A DNA stretch of 64,000 bases from Linanthus parryae (GCA_023055425.1 JALGPY010000033.1:2536908-2600907); one strand, 5' to 3'; positions 43,206 through 54,325 are shown, counted from the first letter of the stretch. A program made the numbers and translations. The notes: generated by a model not told the origin, from the letters alone.

Positions 43206-43551
43206 GAAAATAATCTCCTTTCTTGGCTTCCTTGGTCTTCCCTTCAACCGTTTTCCATTCCACGCACCATTCTTGAGCCTTCAAACATTCTGAAGTTCAT
43301 TCTACCTCCAATTCACATTTCGAGGCTCAGGTTCCTGAAACGCACAACACAAAACAAATATTGGAAGATCAAATGTGACAATAAAATCTTGGATTTACAA
43401 AAAAAAATGTCCGGATTACACATTTATGCTCAAACGCTCAAGCATGCTATATTTCTCCCAATTCATAGCATGAAACTAAGATTATCAACTCGGAAAGCAC
43501 GGAAAATAATATAATACGTGCAAGAAATATAACTCTAATAGAGAGTTATCA

Positions 43552-45911
43552 AATCCCCCACACTACCTTTTTGCGCGTCCCGAGAAAAATTAAATCTCAC
43601 ACTACGTTTTAATTCACCGAATTGCATACAATCTCCACAAGCCATGACACAAACAACACACACTCCCAATGAAAACTACATGACTATACAATTGAACTCA
43701 ATTATAGAACAATGCAAGAATTAAACAACGCAATTTTTTTTTCTTTTTAGTTAGAGATTGGGCAATCTTGAAAAGTAAATCGGCAAGTCGTAAGGCTCTC
43801 ATATTCCCTCGGAAATTCCATAACTTTGTTGATCGGTAGAACTTGCGGCCAGTTTCGTTAGAAAGAACGGGCACGAACGCTTAAGATATCGCTTCCGCAC
43901 ACTCATCAAACATATCCCTGGCACTTACCTTCCGAGCTATTTATCCACGGGTTCACACTGCCGACGACTTGGGACTGGTAGGATAGGATATTTAGAAGCG
44001 TAATCCTAGACGTCATGATATACCTCAAACAAAACCCGATTCTCACACTCCCTCACCAAAATCCAACGAACCCCACCGAATCTCACTGCTCCGGCCCTCA
44101 TTCCCTCAATCATGGTGCAACGCCGTTCTCGCGGCCACGAATGTGAAAGAGTGATCAAGATCCATAGCTAATATCCTCGGTTATTTATGAAGTTTAATTT
44201 CCGGCTCTTTATTCCATTTCACTTTCAACTTTCCTTCGTTTTTCAGCATATATAAGCACATGGAGCCACCAATGATGATAACAATATCCAAGGAGATCAA
44301 ATATCAAGATAGATAACGTGGGGTGGATTGTGTCAAATCAATGATGTAATCAAATCTGTGTCGACACCCCCACACTCAATGTAAAGCAAATCACGAACCC
44401 CGTAGTCAATGTAACACGTGCTAATTCCAACCAATCCTCCCCATCACCTAAGATATAGAGAATGTAAATGAAGCACAAGCACGTCCTCCTATAAGATCAA
44501 CCAACCCCAGCCCATAACGTGAGGAAATAATGTCACGCACTACGGCACTCCACCTGTGATCGTGGTGTATGGACACTACTCACCACCACACCGAAGTGTG
44601 CTACCGTCTCTAACTCACCCTCGCATCCCCTCAAAAGATGACATGTAAGAGAATCCACGTAAGATGTATAATATCCGCTCACCCTGACGAACCTCCCTAA
44701 CTCAACTCCCTCTATCATGATGCATAGTAAGGGACCATTCTAACTAGTGATGAAAGTCACAAGGAATGGCTTCCTAGGCTAGAGGCTGTGAATAAAAGGG
44801 GTAGATGGATCAAAATGGGGTAACCAGTGGACCTAGGCGATGGAGATGGGACGTGAGGTCCCCAAAAATCACTCTCACAGCTGTTCCACTGCCACTACGA
44901 TGAGGGTTGACGACTACCTAAGTGACGACGGTGTAGCGCTAGTAGGATAAGCAGTCTGAGAGGCAGCTACTCGTATTTCTAATGTGCATTAGCCCTATAA
45001 GTCTTCCTAATCCAGATTCTCGTGTCTACCTCACCTCATATTTTCATACTCCTAAGGAATTCTAACATTAAGCCCTCTCCACATTCACTCCCTTCGATTT
45101 CCCTTTCTCAAAAGTTTTCAATTTTTTATAATTTTTGAATTTTTGATTTTTTTTTCTTTTGATTTCATGTTCCTAACTCTATATGCTTGGGCCAACTCGA
45201 CTAAACACAAATTTCGGGTATGGGACTCAATAAAGAAAAAGTGCACAACAATGCGGAAAATAACCTCACATATCAAAAAACTCAACACTAACCACAAATA
45301 CGACACTATGACATAATACTACATGTAACAAGGCTATGCATACGAAACATGGCTAGTGAAATTATACACAAACTCCCCCACACTTAAGCGTTTCGTTGTT
45401 CTCGACGAATTTTTAGATCAAACAGGAGGTTTCCTCACTTAAATGTGTAGGCGGTGGATTTCAACAATTAGCGCTCAAAACGTAGAAACAAGAGAGAGAG
45501 TTAGAGGTACCTAGGTCCCCGAACCTACATTGGCACCGTTTCCGTTGCAACAAGAAGGGGTCTTGTGGACCGTTGACAATTTTCGGAGAAGTCTTTACGC
45601 GCCCGGATTCCGATGTGCGTCCAGGACATGAACTGTAGCCCTCTCATTCGTGTGGCACTCAACATATTGGAATTGCTCCTCGACCTCGAGGAATTCTTTA
45701 TATCTTTTCTGCATACTACTGTGGGGCTTTTTTTTCTCCACAACTTCGTGCAATGTCAAGCACGTACATCAAGAAGGGGAATCCGACGTGTCTTCTATAC
45801 CTGTGTCCCTGCACACTTATTGGAAAAATAAGCCCACTCTCTCTCTCTCACCCCTCATATTCAAATATAGAGAACTCATAAATAAATAAAAACAAAAAGC
45901 AACCTACTCTA
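43552..45911 (-). other. 3' noncoding region of C with three AGTGTGGGGGW motifs
   Basis: Motifs (minus strand) are at 45374-45384, 44366-44376 and 43554-43564; the last is the PPT. The middle one, AGTGTGGGGGTGTCGAC, is identical over 17 bases to A's middle motif at 30626. Blocks shared with A and B include GTTGACGACTACCTAAGTGA (near 44906), CTCGCGGCCACGAATGTGAA (near 44130) and CCCTTTCTCAAAAG (near 45103). No gene is credible. Confidence 0.78.
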
Positions 45912-45913
45912 CA

Positions 45914-45963
45914 TTGGGTTGCCTCCCAAGCAGCGCTTGTAATTTAAGGTCGATGGCCCGACC
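45914..45963 (-). ncRNA. Conserved hairpin pair downstream of C protease
   Basis: In element sense GGTCG-GGCCAT-CGACC (45963-45948), an 18-base spacer, then TTGGG-AGGCAA-CCCAA (45929-45914). The first loop differs from A and B at one base; the stems are unchanged. Retention in a copy that lost all of pol and ORF3 marks the structure as cis-acting. Confidence 0.78.
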
Positions 45964-45980
45964 ATGTTACCTCATGAGCC

Positions 45981-47032
45981 TCAGAAAGGTGGTTTGGCAG
46001 GTCGTTCCGCATCCAACATCTGGCGCTGGATGCTCATAACTACTTCGTGCACCTGCACACTCGATGCTTTGCCCTTAAGTTCAAGCGGATCCTCCTGTGT
46101 CAGCTCTGGAATTCCACGCCTAACATGCACGGGAAATGGCAATCCTGGCTTCACCTCACGAGTGTACTGAGGAGTCGGTTTGAAAACCCGAAAAGTCTCC
46201 ACAGTATCGTTGACCCTCATGATCAACTCCCCATTCTCTACATCAATTACCGTCCGACCGGTAGCGAGAAAGGGCCTACCAAGAATGATCGAAACATCAC
46301 CAACTGGCATGTCCAGTATCACGAAATCGGCTGGCATGATAAAACTACCAACCCTCACAAGTAAGTCTTCTACCCCCCCCCCCTCCCAATGGCCTTCTTG
46401 GATGACTTATCTGCGAATTGCAGATTGATCCAGGTTTTACGAGGCTCCCCCACACCTAGCTTTTTAAATACTGAAAGCGGCATCAAGTCGACACTCGCCC
46501 CCAGATCACACAGAGCCCTGCCTGTATAGGCCCCGCCAAGTGTAGCCTCAATCACAAAACTACTTGGATCTTTCTTCTTCTTAGGTACCCCATGCAAGAC
46601 ACATGAACTCACCTGCTCATTCAACTTCACTCTCTGAAAGTCATCCATAGCTTTTCTCCCAAGGATTGCATCCTTGACAAACCGCGCATACTTAGGCATT
46701 TTCTACAGCTCCTCAATCAATGGAATAATGATGTGCAGTTTAGAGAAAATACTAAGAAATCGCCTGTACTCCTCAGATTCATCCTTCTTCTTCCTGGTTC
46801 TCAATGGAAAAGGTAGATCTTTAGAAGAAGGGGATGGTGGTAATACCTCATTGGACTTTTCCTCATCATGTGGAGTCATGCCCATTGATTGGGGGACCAT
46901 GACAAGTGTCTTCTCATAATCGAAGACCTCATGCTCCTTAGCCTTTGATGCTTCAGCTCTGGCATAGCACAGGTATGGTGGATTAGTCAACGAAATAACG
47001 CTGCGAGTGGTAATGGCATTTACCTGGCGCAC
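45981..47032 (-). pseudogene. Element C protease region
   Basis: Frames 47032-46703 (AITTRSVISLTNPPYLCYAR; EYRRFLSIFSKLHI), 46699-46370 (FVIEATLGGAYTGRALCDLG, active site CDLGASVDLMP) and 46358-45981 ([20 protein letters not shown]) make a near-complete retropepsin. A run of C at about 46375-46384 (G in element sense) shifts the frame between the last two, and a stop near 46700 splits the first two. After the protease a short tail ([20 protein letters not shown]) ends in TGA at 45981. No RT follows. Confidence 0.85.
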
Positions 47033-47065
47033 ATTCTCTGTGTCAGACGGTAGAGAGCCAGGTGC

Positions 47066-48431
47066 TCAATCAGATAATTGCGTTGCAATTTGCCCAACTT
47101 GAACCTCCAGTGAACGAAGAGAAGTCTTCGTAGCCTGCAAATTAGAAGACACAACATTGATCGTCGTGGTCATATTGTTTATGTTGTTGGTCATATCATT
47201 CATGTTGTTACTCAGTTGTGTTAACGCCGTAGTAAGTACAGAAATCTCTGGGTTTGGCGCTGCAGCAGCTGGTGGTGGACCCTGTGAAATTGGTGCTTGT
47301 GGCATGTGCGGAAACCTCGGTGCTTATATAGCTCAAGACTGATCCCCATACCTGAAACTTGGATGATCTCTTGTGTCTGGTCTGTAGTTCACTTGGTTTC
47401 AATTCTGCCGTTGTCCTTTCCCCCCCCCCCCACAAAGTTCACATCTTCACTTACAATATGGGCCAAGGCTGAATCAAATTCCTGCTCCTCTACCCTTGCA
47501 ACTGGCTTCTTGTCGCTATACACATGCTTGGCTAAATCAGACACCGTTTTGATGATCCCAGTCTTCCATTCATCATCCTTAGGTTTAGGCAATGCCGATA
47601 ATCTCCTGGAATCATAGAGTTGTGAGTCATGCCTAGCAAGCTGCTTCATGAGCGCATAAGCTCCTTCTTTGACAACAGAGTACAAAAAATTGTCTCCAGT
47701 TTCTCTGTTGACCAGCTCCTGATTGTGACGTTCTAGACCATGATAAAAGACCTGTAAAATTTTGTAATTCCCAAAATCATGATTTGGGCACTTCCTGATC
47801 AAATGCATAAAACGGTCCCATGCATCCACAACGGTTTCATCGGCCTGTTGCCGAAAGCCTAGAATATCACCCTGTAGCACAATCACCCGTTGAACTGGAT
47901 AGCCATGAACTCATCCACACACTGAGCCCATGTAGTGATCGAATCAGGAGCTCTTGACTGAAGCTACTTCTCAGCTGCACCCTTCAGACAGTAAGGGAAA
48001 AGGATGAGCTTCAACGCCTCTGGTGTCACATCCTTGTACTTGGTAGTCTTTATGTACGCGTTGAACCTCCCAATAAATTCCTTGGGTTCTTCAACCCTGT
48101 TCCCATAGAATTGAAACTGATTGGTTACCGTCTGAATTGTCGCAGGCTTAAGATCGAAATGCTCGGCCTGTATCTCTGGCACTACAATTGCCGGATTGTG
48201 TCCATAGGTGGACGACTGAAACTTCTCCACAATAGTCTGCCAAGACTTGTTGTATGGTTTCTGGGAGTTGCGATCATTTAGCTGCTTAGACAGCTCTTCC
48301 AACCGCTGATTGAGTTGCGAGTTGGTTAATAGTTCGCCCATAGTGCTCTGTTTTTGTTTTCTCATTTGGTCTCTGAACAACTGCTCTGGGTCTTCTAGTG
48401 GGGGCACAAGCTCTCTTGGGATCCTGTGCAT
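47066..48431 (-). pseudogene. Element C gag
   Basis: The start MHRIPRELVPPLEDPEQLFR is like A and B. The core (AIVVPEIQAEHFDLKPATIQ; ADETVVDAWDRFMHLIRKCP; KILQVFYHGLERHNQELVNR) is the gag domain. A TAG at 47964-47966 replaces a Trp codon, a frameshift follows near 47887, and a run of C at about 47419-47431 shifts the frame before the NMNDMTNNINNM-rich linker (47066-47305). The parts line up with B gag throughout. Confidence 0.85.
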
Positions 48432-48550
48432 GCACAGAGTACCTGAAATAGCAGAAAATTAGAAAAAAAATTAGAAAGCAAAATAGAAAATATAACAGAA
48501 AAATAAAAGCAAACTAAACTAATTATTAACTAAAAACTTGTTAACCGTTT

Positions 48551-48568
48551 TCCCCGGCAACGGCGCCA
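48551..48568 (-). promoter_or_regulatory. Primer binding site of C (Asp tRNA)
   Basis: Minus-strand TGGCGCCGTTGCCGGGGA is identical to B's PBS and a perfect match to the Asp tRNA 3' end. It lies six bases from the LTR end. Confidence 0.92.
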
Positions 48569-48574
48569 AAAACT

Positions 48575-50248
48575 TGACGCGGATTACTAGCACGTATTAC
48601 GCAAGCGTACGGTCAAGTAGTAGAGTGTGAGTGTCTTTGGTACTCGGGTTGTCGATCCCACGGAGACAAGCTTCCAACAAGTTTATAATTAACAATTTAA
48701 TGTAGTTCACTAGGTAACCGGAGTAAAAAGTGTGTGTTTTGTGGTGTTGCCACCCCCCAAAAAAGTGGTTGTAGTAAAGACAGAGCAAAGGTAAACTGAA
48801 ATTAAGAAGAGTTCTTAATCAATAAATGGAAAGAACTAGGCAATTTCATTGATGATCTAGGGTTGTAAACGATGTGCGGATTATCTGAGCAACACGTTAA
48901 CTATATTCTAACTAAGCCAGGTAACAGCTCTGACTATCTTCTATCGGTCACAAGTCATTCTAATTCACGGTAGACTACAATGTCCTATCGGTATCTTGAG
49001 TCTACCGGTCCGTTCTAGTAGGTTAATGACATGCACGGCAACGGGTCCTGTCGGTCCACCGTTGCACGAAACAGTCTAATCTCACTTACCAAATCTACCC
49101 ACACTAGCCCATCCTAACATGTCTCTTCTCAGTCTCAGTGATACGGGATTGATGTTCAAGTCTCATCCTAGTTAGTTAGAATCACTGTCGTGCATTCGCT
49201 AACTAAACAGTGTTTCCGGTTAATTACTCCATTAACACTGAGAATTAAGCACAATACAAGAACAATTGAATTAAAATATTGCTAACGTTAAGCATGAATC
49301 GACCATTGAGCAAACCCTAGTTCTTGAATCCTAGTTTATCTCCTAATCGTGTCACTCGAGGAGGATTACTAGCATGAACAAGAAACTTGAATTGATTCAA
49401 AAGAAGAAATCAATAAATCATGAAGCAAAGATCAAATCCGGAAAATATTCATTGTTTACATGAACCCTAGGCTCTCAAATCGAGATGCCTAGCAAAAGTT
49501 GCTTAGCTACTCATAACTAAATAAGCAATACTCAAGTGTTTCTCCATTAAAATTGACTAAGAAAGGTAGGAAGAAGAGAAATCAAACACTAAGGCTTCAA
49601 TGGTGAAGCTTTTTCTTCGTTTTCTCCTTGTTCTTCTCTTCTCACGTCCGTAGCATAGATGAATCAATCCAAAAACGTGCCTCCCTCTTTTCCCCAGCTC
49701 CTAGGTCACTTAATACAATATTTCCCTCACTTCTTGCCCAAAATTTCTTAAAAATTGCATAAAAACCCCAAAAATTCGTGTATTGGGCATCAGACTGGTC
49801 TTAAGACCAGTCGTACTGGTCTTAAGACCAGCAGCGGGTGGTTTTCTAGAAGATTTCGCCCAGATTCTAAGACCAGTCTACTGGTCCCAAGACCAGTCTG
49901 AGAAAATAATCTCCTTTTCTTGGCTTCCTTGGTCTTTCCTTCAACCGTTCTCCATTCCATGCACCATTCTTGAGCCTTCAAACATTCCGAAGTTCATTCT
50001 ACCTCCAATTCACATTTCGAGCCTCCGGTTCCTGAAACGCACAACACAAAACAAATACCGGAAGATCAAATGTGACAATAAAAGCTTGAATTTACAAAAA
50101 AAAATGTCCGGATTACACATTTATGCTCAAACGCTCAAGCATGCTATATTTCTCTGAATTCATAGCACGAATATAAGATTATCAACTCGGAAAGCACGCA
50201 AAATAATGTAAAACGTGCAAGAAATATAACTCTAATAGAGAGTTATCA
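48575..50248 (-). repeat. 5' LTR of element C
   Basis: 1674 bp, with TGATAACTCTC to GCGTCA ends on the minus strand. It is very similar to 41899-43551. Confidence 0.93.
49794..49902. repeat. Palindrome array of C's 5' LTR
   Basis: A perfect 20-bp GACTGGTCTTAAGACCAGTC lies at 49794-49813, ACTGGTCTTAAGACCAG at 49816-49832, then after about 40 bp a linked set AGACCAGTCT-ACTGGTCC-AAGACCAGTCT (49871-49902). This copy is better preserved than the 3' one. Confidence 0.92.
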
Positions 50249-50560
50249 GCAAGACCTGCCAGACTGGGAGGAGTAATATCTAGTCTGGCATTTAAATCAC
50301 AGACGAGAGATGACTCGTCCCAGTGTTGCATGTGAAGGACTAGTGCGAGTAAGATACTCATCTCAAAATTATTCTTGAAAAGACAGAGACGAGTAAAAGA
50401 CAGAGACGAGTATCTTACTCGTACTAGTCATTCACATGCAAGACTGGTACGAGTCACCTCTCGTCTGTGATTTAAATGCCAGACGAGATATTACTCCTCC
50501 CAGTCTGGCATGTCTTGCTCTTCCCAGTTGTGCAAGTGTTAGACTGGTACGAGAAGACAG
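50249..50560 (+). repeat. Hairpin-rich part of D's LTR, right of element C, with an inverted copy
   Basis: 50249-50395 completes the second direct copy of the ~195-bp unit. 50400-50560 is an inverted copy of the same unit, so the two form an imperfect palindrome with arms of about 145 bp centred near 50398. Each unit has GACGAG/CTCGTC dyads. A transcript could fold into a long hairpin. Confidence 0.75.
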
Positions 50561-50572
50561 AGACGAGCATAC

Positions 50573-50591
50573 CCTAAACCCTAAACCCTTA
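50573..50591. repeat. Short telomere-like repeat
   Basis: CCCTAAACCCTAAACCC is about 2.4 units of the plant telomere repeat. It is too short to suggest a former telomere; chance or repair filler is more likely. Confidence 0.6.
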
Positions 50592-50649
50592 ATCCTGAAA
50601 TCCTCTTATCTCCTATCTTGAAAAAATGGTATTCAATATTATTAAAAAT

Positions 50650-51230
50650 GTTAATTGTAAGTCCTAAACCATATAATCATGTAATCTAAACTATGAACTT
50701 AAAATCCTATAACATCATCTCTTAATCTTGTAAAGCCTAAACCTTATAAATGCCATTAAATCATATATCATCTAACCAAAATCCTACATTTGTAGACACT
50801 AAACACTAGAACTAACTAATTATCATTCCTATAGCGACTAAAAATGTTAATTGTAATTCCTAAACCATATAATCATGTAATCTAAACTATAAACTCAAAA
50901 TCCTATAACATCATCTCCTAATCATGTAAAGCCTGAACCTTATACAACCATTAAACCATATATCATCTAACAAAATCCTACATTTGTAGACACTAAACAC
51001 TAGAACCAACTAAGTATAATTCCTATAGCCACTAAAAATGTTAATTGTAAGTCCTAAACCATATAATCATGTAATCTAAACTATAAACTCAAAATCCTAT
51101 AACATCATCTCTTAATCATGTAAAGCCTAAACCTTATACATTCCACTAACCGTATATCATCTAAACACTAGAACCAACTAAGTATCATTCCAATAGATAC
51201 TTAAAGTGTTATTAAATAATATTAATCCCC
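50650..51230. repeat. Tandem repeat, three units of about 195 bp
   Basis: Units start with GTTAATTGTAAGTCCTAAACC at 50650, 50846 and 51040; the third is shortened near 51160. Each has AATCATGTAATCTAAACTAT and TACATTTGTAGACACTAAAC. It is AT-rich, noncoding, and lies within or beside D's LTR. Confidence 0.85.
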
Positions 51231-51299
51231 CTTAGATCAGTAAACCTGAATCCCTAAATCATAGAACATCTAAGCATCTTAACTAAACCCTAAGATTGT

Positions 51300-52709
51300 A
51301 CACTTGACTGGGACGAGTATGTTCTCGTCTCAGTTGGAAATACAGGGACGAGCATGTGCTCGTCTCAATTGGCGTGCCTACTCGTCCCTGACACAAGTAA
51401 AGAGCAATCCATGCTGGCTCACTAATCCTTAAAAAAATGTTATCTCACTAAGACTGGGACTAGTGTGTGCTCGTCCCAGCCTGAAAAGGTTATAACTCTG
51501 TTACTCATCAGATAGTGGTGGTCCCTCTCGTCCCTCTCTTATCGGAAAAAAGTACAGAACATTCTGTTACCCATCAGATGGTGGGGTATGGTGAGAGAAA
51601 CACCTTTTTACTTTGTCAGACCAAACCCTAATATCACCCAAACCCTAAAATCATTCTCTCTCTTCCTAATATCCAAACCCTAAACTATAAACACTAAAAT
51701 CATCTAACCAATGTGGGGACTTGTTTTAAAATCATCTAAAATCATCTAACACAATTGGGGCTATTTTGTAATACTTTGAAAGATGTAAGCTTGGAGACTT
51801 GTTTTAGACCTAGGAGTCTGTGTCTAGAGAGCATTCGACGCATTGCGGGAGCTTTGGAACGTATCAAGGAGAGCCATTGAAGTGTGCTTTGATTTGCTAG
51901 ATTCTTCGTTTGATTTCTAAACTCTTCCTCCTCTCTAGTTTTTGGTTTATGATAAAAAAACGTTGTATTTTGATCATGTATTGTCGTAGCTAAACACTGT
52001 ATTGATGGGGATTCTCATGCGGTAGCTAGGGTTTGGTGTGAACGTGATGTTTTGAGATTATGATTCACGTTTGGAACTTAATCAATTGTGTTTTTCTATT
52101 ATTATGAATAGTTTGTGTTAGATTTCTATCTTTCTTGCGAGTAGCTAACGTTGGATTGATCTTAATTGGGATTCGCGTGGTAACTGCGTGATTCCTAGTC
52201 GGTAAATCAAACTATTTACCTAGCTTATAGCATTACTTGGTAACTCGGTAGTGTTGGTTAGGATCGTAAGTAGAATCATACATGTAATGCATGCTTAAAA
52301 TTGGTTTAGACTTGGTAACTCGGTTCAAGTTGATTTTAGGCATAGACAACTTGCTTGGTAACTTGGTGAGTTGTGTAGTGCTAGATTAATAATAGAAGAC
52401 ATATTGGTGTTTCATGAATCAAAACACGACTCACATCATCCCTAGTGATCCAAAAGATAATTCCCGGTATTTTGCCCTCGTATTAGTAACCTTATAAAAT
52501 ATTTTTGTTAATCGTGAATCAATTCACTCGATTAATTGAGAATTCTTGTCCTTTTTAATTTAGTAGAATTAACACAACAAACAAAGCGATGTGCCCACAT
52601 AAGGTTGAGAACTAGTAACTAAATTACAAGAAGTCTCTTGGGTTCGACAACCCGGTTTACCGGATATTACTACACACGAACACTATACACTTGTGGTTGA
52701 ATCGTGTCA
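51300..52709 (+). repeat. 3' part of element D's LTR
   Basis: The end GTGTCA at 52709 is followed by AGTTT and the PBS. From about 51780 the sequence follows A's LTR (GGGAGCTTTGGA; repeated GGTAACTCGGT; GGGTTCGACAACCCGG). Upstream, hairpins GGGACGAG-N6-CTCGTCTC at 51313-51334 and 51342-51363, and a GGGACTAG...CTCGTCCC dyad at 51453-51476, replace A's CTTCGTACGAAG palindromes. The LTR start is not resolved, so the LTR length is unknown. Confidence 0.75.
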
Positions 52710-52715
52710 AGTTTT

Positions 52716-52733
52716 TGGCGCCATTTCCAGGGA
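52716..52733 (+). promoter_or_regulatory. Primer binding site of D (decayed Asp tRNA type)
   Basis: TGGCGCCATTTCCAGGGA lies six bases after the LTR and differs from the B and C site at three positions. It is 113 bp before the gag ATG, as in A. Confidence 0.82.
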
Positions 52734-52846
52734 CTTCGGCTAAATTGTTTATAATTCTTAGCCTTAGGGATTTTACTTTTCTGTTTATATCTATTACTCA
52801 CCTACGTTTTGTGTGATTTGTGATTTCAGGTTAGCTTGTACGGTGC

Positions 52847-54122
52847 ATGTGCCGTTCTAGAGACGAGCCTTTGCATCCTACACTTGAAGACTCGGAATCC
52901 CTGTTATGAGAATAGCGTAGAGACAAGATAAAATCAAGCTCTGTTACCATGGATGATGAAACTAGAGCTGAGTTTTAAAGGATCCGCAAAAACATGCAGG
53001 ATGCGGAAGCAGCTAGAGTTGCAGCTGTGGAAGATGTGGCAAATAGAGCAAGGGAGACTGAGGAGCTCAGAGCTCAGTTGACCAAGATGCAAGCTGCTAT
53101 GGCACGCTTGAACCCTCCAAATCCACAACCACGTCTTGGTGTGGGGGTACAAGAGAGAAATGATGGTGGTAATAATAATAATGGGGGAAATAATGCAAAG
53201 GATGTGGCGGCACAGGTGAATAATGCTGAAGAAGATGACCGTCCTTTGGTGGACTACTTCAGGACTACACCGGAGGGTTACCAACCCACTATTTTCAGGC
53301 CACAAATCAACGCCGCCCATTTCGAAATACGCCAACCGTTGATAAACATGATTCGGGATGAGTGCTTATTCACTGGAGCTGCAGGTGATAATCCACATCA
53401 ACACTTGCTCAATTTCGAGCAAATTACCTCCAATATGTATGATCAGAGAGTTCCACTCGATACGATAAAGCTCATGCTTTTTCCTTTCTCCTTATCGAGA
53501 AAAGCAAAGACATGGCTTATGGAACTTCCAGCAGGCAGTATTGCTACATGGGCAGAGTGTTGCAAGGAGTTTCTCAGGAAATATCTCCAACCGTCCAAGG
53601 TTGCTCAACGGATGGCGGATATAACAAAGTTCACGCAACAGGAAGATGATTCTGTGGAAGACACATGGAGAAAATTTAACCAACTCTTTCGCAGATGCCC
53701 TACTCACGAAGAGCCATGGTACAAACTTTTACACTATTTTTATAATGCTCTAGACAGAGAGACAGCAAATGAGCTGGATATGATGGCTCAAGGGAACTTC
53801 ATGGGTTTAGGAGTACAGAGATGCCGGGACCTGCTGGACAATGTGGCAAAACGTGAGTCCACGAGGTCTGAGACTCGTAGGAACACAAAATCTGATGGGG
53901 CACTGGTTAGTAAGATTGAGTTAATGGTGGAACGAAAATTTGAACATCAGATAGCAGTGATGACTTCGTCTTTCAGTAATATGAATCCATCAGCACAGGT
54001 GAAGTCAGTGGGAGAGATGGTAGCGGACACAAATTAGGGGTATGGAGATGGTATTGAAGACGTGAACTATATGGGTCAACCACGACAGCAGCAATGGTCC
54101 AACACATATCATCCTAATAACC
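52847..54122 (+). pseudogene. Element D gag, broken and truncated
   Basis: The start MCRSRDEPLHPTLED matches A. Stops TGA 52907-52909, TAG 52913-52915, TAA near 52976 and TAA at 54035-54037 interrupt it. The frame 52994-54037 is open and holds the gag core (TWAECCKEFLRKYLQPSKVA; LLHYFYNALDRETANELDMM). It is closely similar to A gag and lacks A's frameshift, so it shows the ancestral frame. At about 54122 (ATCCTAATAACC) it is cut by an inserted repeat; the rest of D lies outside the window or is lost. Confidence 0.88.
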
Positions 54123-54325
54123 ATAGTTTTAAAAACCGGACCGGCCGGTCGACTGGTTGAACCGGTGAACCAGACCATGACCGGTCCGATTCGCTAATTG
54201 GACCGCCCATGCAAGAACCGGTCAAAACCGCCCGGTTTGTGCGTGAACCAGTGAACTGGCCGGTTTTAACCGGTTCCACCGGTTTCTGCAAACTCGGATC
54301 CGACGATTCCGAACTGAACACGACG
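54123..54325. mobile_element. CCGG-rich repeat fragment inserted in D gag
   Basis: ATAGTTTTAAAAACCGGACC followed by many CCGG and GGTTGAACCGGTGAACC phrases looks like the end of a common plant interspersed repeat, probably a DNA transposon. It starts where D gag breaks and is itself interrupted at 54326 by LTR E. Its other end is not in the window. Confidence 0.5.

Larger units (their letters stand above)
41899..43551 (-). repeat. 3' LTR of element C
   Basis: 1653 bp, starting TGATAACTCTC and ending GTGTCA on the minus strand. It pairs with 48575-50248. The element-sense start directly follows the motif AGTGTGGGGGA. Confidence 0.93.
41899..50248 (-). mobile_element. Element C: non-autonomous Athila-type gypsy element (gag-protease only)
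   Basis: In element sense: 5' LTR (50248-48575), PBS (48568-48551), gag, protease, hairpin pair (45963-45914), 2.4-kb noncoding region with three AGTGTGGGGGW motifs, 3' LTR (43551-41899). The duplication is GCAAG. It is 8.35 kb. Reverse transcriptase, RNase H, integrase and ORF3 are absent: the protease frame ends 18 bp before the hairpins. It resembles elements described as LTR retrotransposons with gag only, but keeps protease. It must have moved with enzymes of a relative. Confidence 0.92.

Noticed and set aside
50573..50591. Interstitial telomere or chromosome-fusion site
   Set aside because: Only about 2.4 repeat units in AT-rich tandem DNA.
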